From contig JAGKWO010000018.1 of NCBI GenBank assembly GCA_021151835.1, positions 20,662 to 84,661 on the forward strand: a DNA stretch of 64,000 nucleotides. Reading direction: 5' to 3'. The stretch is from Gammaproteobacteria bacterium (GTDB lineage Bacteria; Pseudomonadota; Gammaproteobacteria; Pseudomonadales; Cellvibrionaceae). Under the pieces are notes generated by a model. That model was not told where the DNA came from. It was given only the letters and a program-made list of their open reading frames with translations, and ran no database searches. Made by a program: the position numbers and the translations under genes. Position 1 is the stretch's first letter, and each line of letters starts with the position of its first letter. This document shows positions 1 to 8,071 of this stretch, piece after piece.

Positions 1-1
1 A

Positions 2-373
2 GGCATCAAAAAAGTCCGTGAATTCCGCAAGTACAGTGACGACGCCTACTACTTTAACTGGCAGCTGAAAATCAGCCCGGATTTACAGCAACCCTTCATT
101 CCCACCCACGACAATATGCGCAACCTGGAGCTCCATAAGAACCAGCCTGTGAATCAACTGGCAGCAAATTTGCGCCGGGCGTTCTCCGGGATCGTAGCAG
201 GTAATGTGAAAGAGGAAGGTATTCTGGCAATCGAGGAATTTGGCCACTTTGAACTGCATGGCGATTTCGAAATCATGCATCCGGTGGATGAATTGCTGGA
301 GTCTTTCGCTCGCCAAAGCCGGATGAAACTGCCGGGGCGCGAGTATATTCCTTGTTATAAGGTTATAAAGTGA
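2..373 (+). CDS. ppnN: Nucleotide 5'-monophosphate nucleosidase PpnN (YgdH), C-terminal part
   Basis: The gene runs in from the left edge; only about 123 C-terminal residues are present, in the frame that starts at base 2 and stops with TGA at 371-373. The ATG at 116 is internal, because the frame is open and conserved-looking upstream of it. Segments such as DAYYFNW, LAANLRRAFSGIVAGNVKE and RMKLPG match my memory of the C-terminal domain of the LOG-like PpnN/YgdH family, which cleaves purine and pyrimidine 5'-monophosphates to base and ribose 5-phosphate and is controlled by (p)ppGpp in E. coli. The N-terminal Rossmann/LOG catalytic part lies outside the window, so catalytic residues cannot be checked. 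It is followed directly by the GacA-box-like palindrome of the next feature. Confidence 0.75.
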   Translation, partial: GIKKVREFRKYSDDAYYFNWQLKISPDLQQPFIPTHDNMRNLELHKNQPVNQLAANLRRAFSGIVAGNVKEEGILAIEEFGHFELHGDFEIMHPVDELLESFARQSRMKLPGREYIPCYKVIK

Positions 374-401
374 ATGAAAATTTGATTTTATAGTTATAGG
401 T

Positions 402-419
402 TGTAGTCAATCTCCTACA
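402..419 (+). promoter_or_regulatory. GacA (UvrY)-box-like upstream activating palindrome
   Basis: The 18-bp sequence TGTAGTCAATCTCCTACA has TGTA and TACA ends in exact register with the Pseudomonas GacA upstream activating sequence (TGTAAG, six bases, CTTACA, also 18 bp). It differs from that consensus only inside the arms. It lies about 45-60 bp upstream of the start of the GGA-rich RNA, the position usual for GacA boxes of rsm/csr RNA genes. The site is seen directly; its binding by GacA is inferred. Confidence 0.65.
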
Positions 420-459
420 AAACTTAGCGAATTTTGCGACTAGCTCATCATTAGCCCAA

Positions 460-690
460 TCCGGATAATGGGAACCATCAAGGAAGTAGACAATGATGTG
501 CGCTGGCCAGGAAAGGTCAATGGATGCGCCCACCTGTTAGGGAAGCGATGCCTCGGGAGGCATCAAAGGATTGCACTAGCGCAGGAGGAAAGGCGGTCAG
601 GGATACGAAAGGAAAATCGTCGCAGATTGACTACTTCGACCTAGGGACAGATTCTGTATGGGGCCGCTTTTGCGGCCCCAACTCATTTCA
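460..690 (+). ncRNA. CsrB/RsmZ-like CsrA-sequestering small RNA (candidate)
   Basis: Thirteen GGA trinucleotides occur between 463 and 647, starting at 463, 471, 482, 510, 522, 541, 556, 568, 584, 587, 601, 611 and 645. About three would be expected by chance in 185 bases. Several sit in the AGGA or AGGGA context favoured by CsrA/RsmA, and at least one is in a hairpin: GATGCCT at 547-553 pairs with AGGCATC at 558-564 around a GG-containing loop. The segment ends in a perfect GGGGCCGC-TTTT-GCGGCCCC hairpin (660-679) and begins about 45 bp after the GacA-box-like palindrome. This is the gene architecture of CsrB, RsmY and RsmZ, RNAs that titrate the translational repressor CsrA/RsmA. Exact ends are estimates; a clear U-tract is lacking right after the hairpin. 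The short open frame at 524-742 overlaps it and is not a credible gene. Confidence 0.72.
660..679 (+). terminator. Terminator hairpin of the GGA-rich RNA
   Basis: GGGGCCGC (660-667) pairs perfectly with GCGGCCCC (672-679) around a TTTT loop. Downstream is AACTCATTT rather than a clean T run, with a TTTTTT stretch only at about 700-706, so termination efficiency is uncertain. Its position closes the GGA-rich RNA. Confidence 0.6.
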
Positions 691-802
691 GTGCCTGCAT
701 TTTTTAAAATCCTCGTTTCGCCCTATTATCAATTCACGGTAAATAGTTAGTCCGGCGCACATTCCCTACACCGCCAGACATTACTCCCAATGAATCAGGA
801 AA

Positions 803-856
803 TAAAAAAGCCGATTAACAAAGTGGCTCTCCTACACACTCTGCAACCGGCTTGAA
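803..856 (-). terminator. Terminator of the CBM2/cytochrome operon
   Basis: Read on the minus strand, AAGCCGG at about 850-856 and the nearer AGCC at about 824-828 can both pair with CGGCT at 809-813. A run of six T follows, then ATT. It lies about 75 bp past the stop of the DUF1552 gene and probably ends that operon. A second imperfect hairpin (AGCAAGCG...CGCTGCT) lies at about 876-904. Confidence 0.55.
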
Positions 857-927
857 AGAAACATCCCTGCTTCGAGCAAGCGATTTGTAAACAAACCGCT
901 GCTCTCGTTATTAACTATTAAGCAGGA

Positions 928-2172
928 TTAAAACAGCCCTGAAATGGGGCTACCCCAGTTCCTGAACAAACTACCATTTGTACCCTGGTTAGCTTTCAGC
1001 CTTAAACCTACGGCCTGGAACAGGTTGACCTGGCTCAAACCGCCCACATCAAGCACACCACCGCGCACACCACCGCCAGCAACTAACATTGGGCAGTTTT
1101 GGCCGCTGTGCGCATCCACGTTACCCATGTCAGAAACCTGGGTTACCACGGTCGAATCCAGCAACCCTTTCGCTTGCAACTTATCCAGCAATTGCGTGGT
1201 AAGAGACATGTAGTAAGTTACGTCCTGATCGTAGTATCCGGCGTAGCTTGGGTTGCCCTGGTTGTGGTGCGAATCGTGCGATGGACGCGGTCTGTAGGCA
1301 CCAGTGGTGTCTTTAATCATGGCGCCATCCAGAACATGCAAGTGCTCATCGGTACCGAAAGCAAGGGATACCGAGTAAGACAAATTACAGCTTAAGGCCA
1401 ATACCGCAATATCAGTCATCAACTTGGAAGTCGCATCAAAACCCACCGCAGAAGTGTTGGTAATTGCAGGACAGCTGCCACCCGGATTGGTCGAGGTGAT
1501 GGTGCTTTCAAGTTCACGGATCGAATTGAAGTGACTATCCAGCTTCTCTTTCTCGTGTTGACCCAATTTGGTTTTCAGCTCATTAACTGCTTTGTAGTGA
1601 ACATCTACCAATGACTTACGTGGAGCCACAGCGCCACCACCGCCGCCGCTATTACCACCAGCAAACAAAACATCGAGTGCCGCTTGCGGGCTGGTGATAG
1701 TTGGAATACCGGCGCTGTCACGTGACAACTCGGAAACCGGGGTAGTACCCAGGTTCAACCACTTAACCGGTGCGTTGGAGTTTGCACTCAGGGTTTTACC
1801 CAGATTCACATCGAAGCTTTGTTTGCCCCATGGGTTTGGATCATTGAAGCGGTTGAACATTACACCGTGGCCGCCGTTCATCATGGTGGCGTTTTTCAAC
1901 AGGGCGACGCGGCCTGCAGCATAGTGGCTTTGTAACGGCGCAGTCTGGATTGGCAAAGTGCTGCCAGTCGGGAAGAACTTGGCCGGAGTACAACCACCAG
2001 GCATAAACACCGCCACTGATTTACCGGGGCCGGTTTGCGCTTCTGCAACACGCGCCATCATCACGCCAGCCAGCATGCTGGATGCCTGGATTGCACCCAG
2101 GGCGATACCGGAACGCTTGATTACGTTCAGGAAATCCCGGCGCTCTTTATCGAAGCAATTTTTATATCTCAT
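928..2172 (-). CDS. Tat-exported DUF1552 protein, last gene of the cellulose-linked redox operon
   Basis: A 414-residue protein with a twin-arginine signal near the N-terminus (RRDFLNVIKRSG, then a hydrophobic stretch ending AEAQ), so it is probably exported folded. The mature part matches the DUF1552 family as I recall it (early FMPGG, middle HYKAVNELK, late ...HSGQNCPMLVAGGG). DUF1552 proteins are usually encoded next to DUF1587/1592/1588/1585 proteins; here the neighbour 42 bp upstream carries exactly those domains. A GGAG ribosome-binding site sits about 9 bases before the ATG. The biochemical role of DUF1552 is not established; Tat export of such folded proteins often goes with a cofactor, but no cofactor motif is obvious. 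A glycine run (GGNSGGGGG) lies near residue 175. Function in electron transfer or substrate handling with the two CBM2 proteins is inferred from context. Confidence 0.8.
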   Translation of the reverse strand: MRYKNCFDKERRDFLNVIKRSGIALGAIQASSMLAGVMMARVAEAQTGPGKSVAVFMPGGCTPAKFFPTGSTLPIQTAPLQSHYAAGRVALLKNATMMNGGHGVMFNRFNDPNPWGKQSFDVNLGKTLSANSNAPVKWLNLGTTPVSELSRDSAGIPTITSPQAALDVLFAGGNSGGGGGAVAPRKSLVDVHYKAVNELKTKLGQHEKEKLDSHFNSIRELESTITSTNPGGSCPAITNTSAVGFDATSKLMTDIAVLALSCNLSYSVSLAFGTDEHLHVLDGAMIKDTTGAYRPRPSHDSHHNQGNPSYAGYYDQDVTYYMSLTTQLLDKLQAKGLLDSTVVTQVSDMGNVDAHSGQNCPMLVAGGGVRGGVLDVGGLSQVNLFQAVGLRLKANQGTNGSLFRNWGSPISGLF

Positions 2173-2214
2173 TTTTTTGACTCCAATTCGTTAACAAGGA
2201 GAATGGAGCGCGCA

Positions 2215-5200
2215 TTAGCGCGCCCACTCCTGCCGGTAAATCACAGAATCCAGCGCAGGGATTTCCTGCAACATGGCGCGCGGACCGCTGGTATTGAGTA
2301 CGTTGGTCAACTTCTCAATATTGCAGCGATAAGCGGTTTTCTCGGCATCAGACATGTTGAATGGCACTTCGCGAGTCTTGTCCTTATCGATCAGGAACAG
2401 CGAGTTCACACCACTACTGAAGCTGACAAACTGGGTCGCCAGACAGGTTTTGGCTTGCTTGGACAGATCAGGTTGTTCAACCAGCAAACGAGCCAGGTCT
2501 TTCGCGCCGTTGAAGGTGATTTCAGGCTTGTAAATCACGCGATCAGGATCATTGGTGAACTGCAACTTCTGGTAAGGAGAGAAGAACGCTGCCGATGCAT
2601 CAATTGGATTGCCTCTCAGGTCAACAGTACGAATACGGCCGGCTGCGTCAATGTTCTCCATACCACCACCCAGTGGGTTGATGATTTCCAGGTGACAGTT
2701 AGAGCACGTAGTTGGCTCGGTGATTTTGTCGGCAATCATGCGCTCGGTGGTTTTTGGATCAGCGAAGAATGCGGCGTGCTTCTTAGCCAGCGCTTCACGA
2801 TCCAGAGATACACCTGATGGCGGCTCAGGAATGTCCTGACACATCAACTTACGACGTACAGCAACAGCACGGGTGATCAGGTTGGCATCATTATCACGTG
2901 CATAACGAGACATGAACGCACCGGACACCAGGATACCGCCGCGATCTGCCGTAGTGGCTTTCACGAAACCATCAGCATCCGCAGTACCCGAGAAGGTTAC
3001 ACCGTAGTGGGTAGCCAGGCGTTGGTTCACGTAAGTGAAGTTGGGGTTGTAAACAGTCGCGAAGGTTGCGGTTGAATCCAACACGGCGGCCGAGAAGTTT
3101 TTGCTCAGCTCTTGTTGCATGTCTCCTGCAAGGGTCGCGAAGTTAGCAACACCGACTTTGTTTTGCGTAGCCAGTTTCTCAGTACCCAACCAACGGTTGA
3201 TGAAGTCGCCCATCAATACTTTGGTATTGGCTGAGTTCAACAATGTAGAAGCTTGGGTACGGATACCGGCAACCGTATTCAGATCACCGCGGGTAGCTGC
3301 AGCAAGCAGGTCAACACTGGGGGTAGTACCGGTGTAGGTGTAGGCGAGGTATGTGGCAATTTCATAAGCAGTCAGCTTATAGATGCTGCCACTGGACAGC
3401 TCACCCAACTCGGAGCGATACAGGAATTGTGGTGATGACAACATCGCCGCCAACGCAACCTTCATACCGTCAGCTTCAGTACGGCCAGCAGCAGTACCTT
3501 TTGCCAGTGCCAGGTAATCCGTTTTCTCGGTAGCTGACAGTGGACGACGGAAAATACGTTGCCCCAAATCATTTACCAGTTTGTCCGCACAACCGGCAGC
3601 ACCAGGAGTACACGCCAATACCGCATTCCAACGGGTCGCCACATCATCAGCGATACGCTCGGCAGTCGATACGTAAGATGAGTAACGCGCGCTATCAACT
3701 AACAACTGGTTGTTGTTCTGGAATGCACCGGAGATCGCATCGTCAGGCAAACGGGAAATCACATCTTGCTGGTAATTCACCAGGTCACGCACAGAACGTT
3801 GATACTCGGAACGGGTCAGCAAACGCAGGGTACGTTGGCCAGGCGCCGTTGCAGTGCTCGGGCAAGAGAATGAGGCAATGCTGTTATCCGGAATACCATC
3901 AGACGGTGCACGCTTGGTGAACAGGAATGCTTCCAGATCCGCCGCGTTTTGTGCAGTCAAAGTACCTGCTTCGCCTTGTGGCATGTACTTGGCGATGTAA
4001 TCACGCAATGCAAGTTGCTCATCTTTGGTTTGATGGTAGTAAGCGCGGTTCGGATTAACCGGGATCGCGAACGAACCATCAGCAAACTTCTCGGTATCAC
4101 CATGGCAACCCTGGCAACGTTGTGCCCAGAGTGCAGTACCACGAGCAACATCACCTACTAACGGACCCGCGCTGCTGGAACTGCGCGAACTCGCTGAACT
4201 GGTTGATGGTGCACTTGATGACGTGGTGGTGGCACTTGAACTGCTCTGTGAAGAAATTGAAACAGCAGAGGAACTGGAACCATTGTCAAACACCAGAGTG
4301 ATTGGCGCAGTGGCTGCTGATGGGATGCTATCGGTATAGCTCAGCACCTTGTAGTCGTAACTGCCAGATACCGATAACGCATCCGAATAGCTGACATTGT
4401 TTGCACCCAAATTGCTGGCGGTTGCCCAACGACCGTCGGCGCCTTTGCGACGAACCAGGAAGCCGGTCTCGTTGCTGCTGACATCAGCCCAGTTCAGGTT
4501 GGCACCAGTGCTAACGACAGTGCCGGTTAAACCTGATGGCGTTACCGGTGCGGTTGCAAGGCTAATCGCCGGCACATTGGTTGGGTTATCACGATTGAGG
4601 AATACCTTGAAATAAACCGGTACTTTCTCACCAATATTGGCCAGGTTGGCAATCGCGCGCAACGCCTCAACACCCGCCGCCAGATCAAAATCTACCGAGT
4701 TAACCACAATCGGTTTACGGGTAGATACGCTGATGCTGTTATTGGCGTGCTTGATCAGTACAACATCAAACACAATGGATTTAACCACGCCGTGCAGTAC
4801 CAGATTACCGGTAACGCTTTGCACCTTGATGCTACCTACCGCCTGGGAATCCAGCGCAGCCAGATCCAATTGGGTCGTGAAGTGCAAACTTGGCAGATAA
4901 GCAGATTCAAACAGCAGGTTCTGCATGCGTGGATCGCGGATAGTATTGTTGGTATTAATACTGGCCAGCGGGATGGTCAAGGTTGCCTGACCGGTTGCAG
5001 AAACAGTACCTTGCAACTGGCTGAAGGTGAAGTTTTCCGGAGTTTCCACACCGGCCGTACTTTTCTTCACCGATACGAAATAGAAGCTGGAAGCCGGAGC
5101 ATCCAACAACCAACGGGCAGCATTAACCGGAGCGATGCTGGAAGAGCTGGAGCTGGGTACGCTGCTCGCAACACTGCTTGAACTGCTGCTGGCGGTACCA

Positions 5201-5583
5201 CCACAAGCAACACCATTCAAGGTGTAATCAACAGGCGCCACGCCGGGATTGGAAGCAATGTAACCAAACACCACTGAGCCATTGGTAGCCAGGTTGCCGT
5301 TATAGCCCACATTCTTCACACACACTTTTTTGCCAGTCTGGGCGTAGGTGCCTTCCCAGAGGCTGGATACCGTTTCGCTACCCACAAAGTTCCAGCACAG
5401 CTCCCAACTGGTTTTTGCTGCGCCGGTGTTGGTCAGTGTTGCTTTGTACTGGGCACCTGCGCCCCAGTTATTTTCAGTTTGTAACGCGACACTACAAGCG
5501 CCCTGGGCGTTAACGCCGCTGGCAGCCATGATGCCAAGCACCATACTGGTGGAAAGCATCGACACTTTCAGTAATTTTTTCAT
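2215..5583 (-). CDS. cbp2D: Cbp2D-like secreted CBM2-YceI-FN3-cytochrome c-DUF1592/1588/1585 protein
   Basis: About 1122 residues. In order: Sec signal peptide (MKKLLKVSMLSTSM... to VNAQ, about 1-27), a CBM2 cellulose-binding module (about 28-129, with NNWG, SWELCWNF and NVGYNG), a polyserine linker, a YceI-like (X158) domain (about 155-333), an FN3-like domain (about 334-435), a second Ser-rich linker, a cytochrome c domain with CQGCH and a likely Met ligand in YMPQGEA (about 474-565), then DUF1587/1595, DUF1592 and DUF1588-like regions, a second heme motif CSNCH near residue 960, and a DUF1585-like tail. The frame can be extended to a TTG at 5607, but the ATG at 5583, preceded by GAGAGAGA, gives a normal signal peptide. 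C. japonicus Cbp2D has a similar CBM2-X158-cytochrome architecture and is important for cellulose use; its X183 cytochrome can reduce LPMOs. Orthology and symbol are inferred from layout. The role of the DUF1592-1585 part is unknown. Confidence 0.85.
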   Translation of the reverse strand: MKKLLKVSMLSTSMVLGIMAASGVNAQGACSVALQTENNWGAGAQYKATLTNTGAAKTSWELCWNFVGSETVSSLWEGTYAQTGKKVCVKNVGYNGNLATNGSVVFGYIASNPGVAPVDYTLNGVACGGTASSSSSSVASSVPSSSSSSIAPVNAARWLLDAPASSFYFVSVKKSTAGVETPENFTFSQLQGTVSATGQATLTIPLASINTNNTIRDPRMQNLLFESAYLPSLHFTTQLDLAALDSQAVGSIKVQSVTGNLVLHGVVKSIVFDVVLIKHANNSISVSTRKPIVVNSVDFDLAAGVEALRAIANLANIGEKVPVYFKVFLNRDNPTNVPAISLATAPVTPSGLTGTVVSTGANLNWADVSSNETGFLVRRKGADGRWATASNLGANNVSYSDALSVSGSYDYKVLSYTDSIPSAATAPITLVFDNGSSSSAVSISSQSSSSATTTSSSAPSTSSASSRSSSSAGPLVGDVARGTALWAQRCQGCHGDTEKFADGSFAIPVNPNRAYYHQTKDEQLALRDYIAKYMPQGEAGTLTAQNAADLEAFLFTKRAPSDGIPDNSIASFSCPSTATAPGQRTLRLLTRSEYQRSVRDLVNYQQDVISRLPDDAISGAFQNNNQLLVDSARYSSYVSTAERIADDVATRWNAVLACTPGAAGCADKLVNDLGQRIFRRPLSATEKTDYLALAKGTAAGRTEADGMKVALAAMLSSPQFLYRSELGELSSGSIYKLTAYEIATYLAYTYTGTTPSVDLLAAATRGDLNTVAGIRTQASTLLNSANTKVLMGDFINRWLGTEKLATQNKVGVANFATLAGDMQQELSKNFSAAVLDSTATFATVYNPNFTYVNQRLATHYGVTFSGTADADGFVKATTADRGGILVSGAFMSRYARDNDANLITRAVAVRRKLMCQDIPEPPSGVSLDREALAKKHAAFFADPKTTERMIADKITEPTTCSNCHLEIINPLGGGMENIDAAGRIRTVDLRGNPIDASAAFFSPYQKLQFTNDPDRVIYKPEITFNGAKDLARLLVEQPDLSKQAKTCLATQFVSFSSGVNSLFLIDKDKTREVPFNMSDAEKTAYRCNIEKLTNVLNTSGPRAMLQEIPALDSVIYRQEWAR

Positions 5584-5607
5584 GATAGGTTCTCTCTCTG
5601 CTTCCAA

Positions 5608-6705
5608 TTAACGGGCGTCATAGACGAGCGCAAAGTCCACAGGGACAGAGGCGTTGATCGAAGCAATTCCCACCGCTGCACGCAGCGCTTCAACGCCGGC
5701 AGTCAGGCCGTAGGTTTCGGCTTTCACCAATACCGGTGGCAGGCTTTGCACAACTACACGTGAGGTAGTCAGTTTCTGCACCGACACTTTGGTGGTGATA
5801 TTGGCAGTCACACCGTGCAGGTTGAGGCTGGCGGTAATATCAGTCTGGCTGGTTTGGCCAACCGCTAAATTAGCAATCAAAGTGGTCGGTACAGTGACGG
5901 TTACAGTCGCTGTCGGGTTAGTTGCAGTCTCAAATAGGAGATCACGCATACGCTGGTCACGCAGCGCCACACCAGTATTAACGGTGTTTAGGTCAATAGT
6001 GAGTGTTGCTACACCCGCTGCACTGATATCACCGGCGATACTGGTGAAGTTGTGCACCTCCACATTGCTGGTGTTTTTGGTGGTTGCAAAATTCAGATAG
6101 GAGTCAGTGGTATTCAACGTCCATCCGCCAGTCACAGGGACTGACGACGAAGAGGCAGAACTGGGTACAGAACTGCTGCTTGGCGCAATGGAACTGCTGC
6201 TTGGCGCAACGGAACTGCTGGAGCGTGAAGAACTGCTGGGAATGAGTGAACTGGAGCTTGCACTGGAGACCACGGACGAGCTGGAGTTGCCATTATTTCC
6301 GCAGAGCGTACCGGTTAACACCGGAATCTCGGCCGCTGCTGCCCCTTTGGTTCCCTGGAAGCCAAACGTCAGGGTCTGGTTAGGCTGGATAGTACCGTTC
6401 CACCCGGCATTTTTTGCCGTGTAAGGGTTGGTACCGCTCAGAACCGAATCATAAGCGCTGGTAATGCGGTTATCGCCAGCATACTGCCAGCTAACGCTCC
6501 AGCTGGTTACGGCAGCGGTTGTATCGTTGGTTATTTTGATGGTACCGGTGAATCCATTGCTCCATTGGCTGACAGCGTACTGACAGGCCGCCTGGGCTTG
6601 AATGGAAAGCGCGGACACAGCCAGAGAGAACCCCAGTGCACAGAGGGAGCGCGTTAGCGCACCCGCCGGACGAGGGTCCTTCGCAAAGGCTTTAAGGCTA
6701 CTCAT
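5608..6705 (-). CDS. cbp2E: Cbp2E-like secreted CBM2-YceI protein
   Basis: About 365 residues from the ATG at 6705, which is preceded by GAGGAA with 7-8 bases spacing; an upstream in-frame extension to 6738 lacks this support. Signal peptide ending QAQA, a CBM2 module with SQWSNGF, TSWSVSWQY and NAGWNG (about 40-135), a serine linker of repeated PSSSS units (about 140-195), and a C-terminal YceI-like (X158) domain. YceI-fold proteins bind long isoprenoid lipids such as ubiquinone in a lipocalin-like cavity, so a quinone or other redox cofactor tethered to cellulose is plausible. It is the first of three genes, 24 bp ahead of the Cbp2D-like gene, and its own YceI domain resembles the one in that protein (shared RDQRM/RDPRM, LLFE and GVEALRA segments). 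In C. japonicus Cbp2E is needed for full growth on cellulose. Confidence 0.85.
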   Translation of the reverse strand: MSSLKAFAKDPRPAGALTRSLCALGFSLAVSALSIQAQAACQYAVSQWSNGFTGTIKITNDTTAAVTSWSVSWQYAGDNRITSAYDSVLSGTNPYTAKNAGWNGTIQPNQTLTFGFQGTKGAAAAEIPVLTGTLCGNNGNSSSSVVSSASSSSLIPSSSSRSSSSVAPSSSSIAPSSSSVPSSASSSSVPVTGGWTLNTTDSYLNFATTKNTSNVEVHNFTSIAGDISAAGVATLTIDLNTVNTGVALRDQRMRDLLFETATNPTATVTVTVPTTLIANLAVGQTSQTDITASLNLHGVTANITTKVSVQKLTTSRVVVQSLPPVLVKAETYGLTAGVEALRAAVGIASINASVPVDFALVYDAR

Positions 6706-6877
6706 AGTGCATTCCTCGAAGGTGAAGCCGATTGGCATCGGCGGGGATAAACAGGGTTGTTACCAAAATGTTGTTATTTACTTGTTGTAATGACTTTCGT
6801 TGTAGTGACGTTCTTATGATGACTAGAGCTAACAAGTCCCGCGCCGGGAACTCACCTGACGCGAGGGGTCCAACAAA

Positions 6878-6894
6878 CCCGGCAATGGCCCGGG
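6878..6894 (-). terminator. Possible weak terminator upstream of the CBM2 operon
   Basis: CCCGG at 6878-6882 pairs with CCGGG at 6890-6894 around a 7-base loop; on the minus strand TTTGTT follows. It would end the preceding membrane-protein gene and make the CBM2 operon a separate unit with its promoter in 6706-6875. The stem is short, so this is tentative. Confidence 0.35.
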
Positions 6895-6923
6895 GTATAT
6901 CCAAACAGGTGATGGGCAAATCC

Positions 6924-7532
6924 TTAATCAAATTTGCGTGAAGCATTCATCGGCATGCGGTCAGTTAACGCGCGCGGATCGGCATAACTTTTACGCATGC
7001 CACGCAAAACTTCCCCGGCAACAATGAATGCGCAAATCAAAAGGCCGGAATAAATAAACATCACAAAACTGTAATCGACGGTGTAGTTCCAGTTACGGGC
7101 GATCCCCAAATAACAGGCAAAAAGCCAGGAAACCGTAGAAATAGCACCGGTCAATGCCATAAGAATCTGTTCAATTGCTGGCTGACCCAGCAAGCCGCGG
7201 CTGGAAATCATGCGCGGGAAACTGAAGTAATGCAGGGCGATACCGTTTAATGTCAGCACCGAAACAACGGTAAATTTGGCCCACAGTTTTTCATTCAATA
7301 AATACTGCTGTGGATTGTCGATGTAACCCACCAGCACCAACGCCAATCCGGAAATCCACAACACCACCAGGGCAATAAACATAATGTCTGCTGATTTAGT
7401 CAGCTCCTTGATTGCCAATTCGGAAAGCCGCGATCCTTTTGATTTGGCCAGGGCCAGGTCTTGAATCAACAAAACTCCCACGGCAACGCAAGCTGCCAAT
7501 AAGTGAGCATAAACAATCAGGGTTTTAAGCAT
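6924..7532 (-). CDS. Small polytopic membrane protein of unknown function
   Basis: A 202-residue protein with about five hydrophobic segments (about 5-25, 48-70, 85-105, 120-145 and 155-178), so an inner-membrane protein. It resembles the DUF2214-type membrane protein families, but I cannot name the family with certainty. Histidines sit in or near membrane segments (YAHLL near residue 10 and LHYFSF near residue 101) and could ligate heme, though nothing proves this. It lies directly upstream of the cellulose-bound redox operon on the same strand with a 218-bp gap that holds a weak terminator-like hairpin, so co-transcription is uncertain. Confidence 0.6.
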   Translation of the reverse strand: MLKTLIVYAHLLAACVAVGVLLIQDLALAKSKGSRLSELAIKELTKSADIMFIALVVLWISGLALVLVGYIDNPQQYLLNEKLWAKFTVVSVLTLNGIALHYFSFPRMISSRGLLGQPAIEQILMALTGAISTVSWLFACYLGIARNWNYTVDYSFVMFIYSGLLICAFIVAGEVLRGMRKSYADPRALTDRMPMNASRKFD

Positions 7533-8071
7533 GTCGTCCGCGCCTTTATTGTTGTGATTGTGTTTTTAAAGGTGTAATCGACGATTTGCAGGCGAACGCA
7601 TCCGACCAGTGCAAAGTCGCATTCTGGCAGCGCGAAAAACACAACAAATCAATTACAACTGGGTGGTGAAATAGAAAATATTAATAAAATCAATAAGTTG
7701 ATTTTTTTCTTGGTTCTTGTTTGGCTTTTTTTGTAGTGGCGATGCGCTATTTTTTGTATCTGTTATGCGCGTTTACTTCTTATAACTAAAAACTGGCTTT
7801 TTCGGCTTGTAAATTATTTTCTTCTTATTGGTTGCCAGTATCTCATAATGAAAATAATTTTCCAGCCCCTTTGGCGCATAATTCTCAAAAAGCTTTTGGA
7901 AAGGGTTCACAAATTTGATAATTCAGGCGCCAAAAGCAGCAAACCGGGCAAGCATTCAGATCTATCAGATAAATTCTTTTGGAATTAGGGAAAAGGGAAA
8001 AGGGAAAAGGGAAAAGGGAAAAGGGAAAAGGGAAAAGGGAAAAGGGAAAATAATTCAAATGAAAAATTTTC
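7533..8071. other. 540-bp AT-rich intergenic region with a heptamer repeat
   Basis: No credible gene. The left part holds the promoter region of the membrane protein gene reading left. The rest is AT-rich (for example 7670-7770 and 7800-7860). The right end contains the nine-copy GGGAAAA tandem repeat. A nominal 73-codon frame (7915-8136) translates the repeat as REKGKGK units and then runs into the opposite strand of tadA; it has no ribosome-binding site and is rejected. Confidence 0.6.
7988..8050 (+). repeat. Tandem heptamer (GGGAAAA) x 9
   Basis: Exactly nine perfect copies of GGGAAAA fill 63 bases, ending 21 bp before the last codon of tadA (which reads toward the repeat). Nine G3 tracts with 4-base spacers satisfy the usual G-quadruplex pattern on the plus strand. 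Perfect heptamers are prone to slipped-strand copy-number change. No reading frame of value crosses it, so any effect would be on transcription, tadA mRNA 3' end or replication. Confidence 0.95.

Noticed and set aside
524..742. 72-codon open frame on the plus strand
   Set aside because: It overlaps the GGA-rich RNA and its hairpin, has no matching family and its start has no convincing ribosome-binding context.
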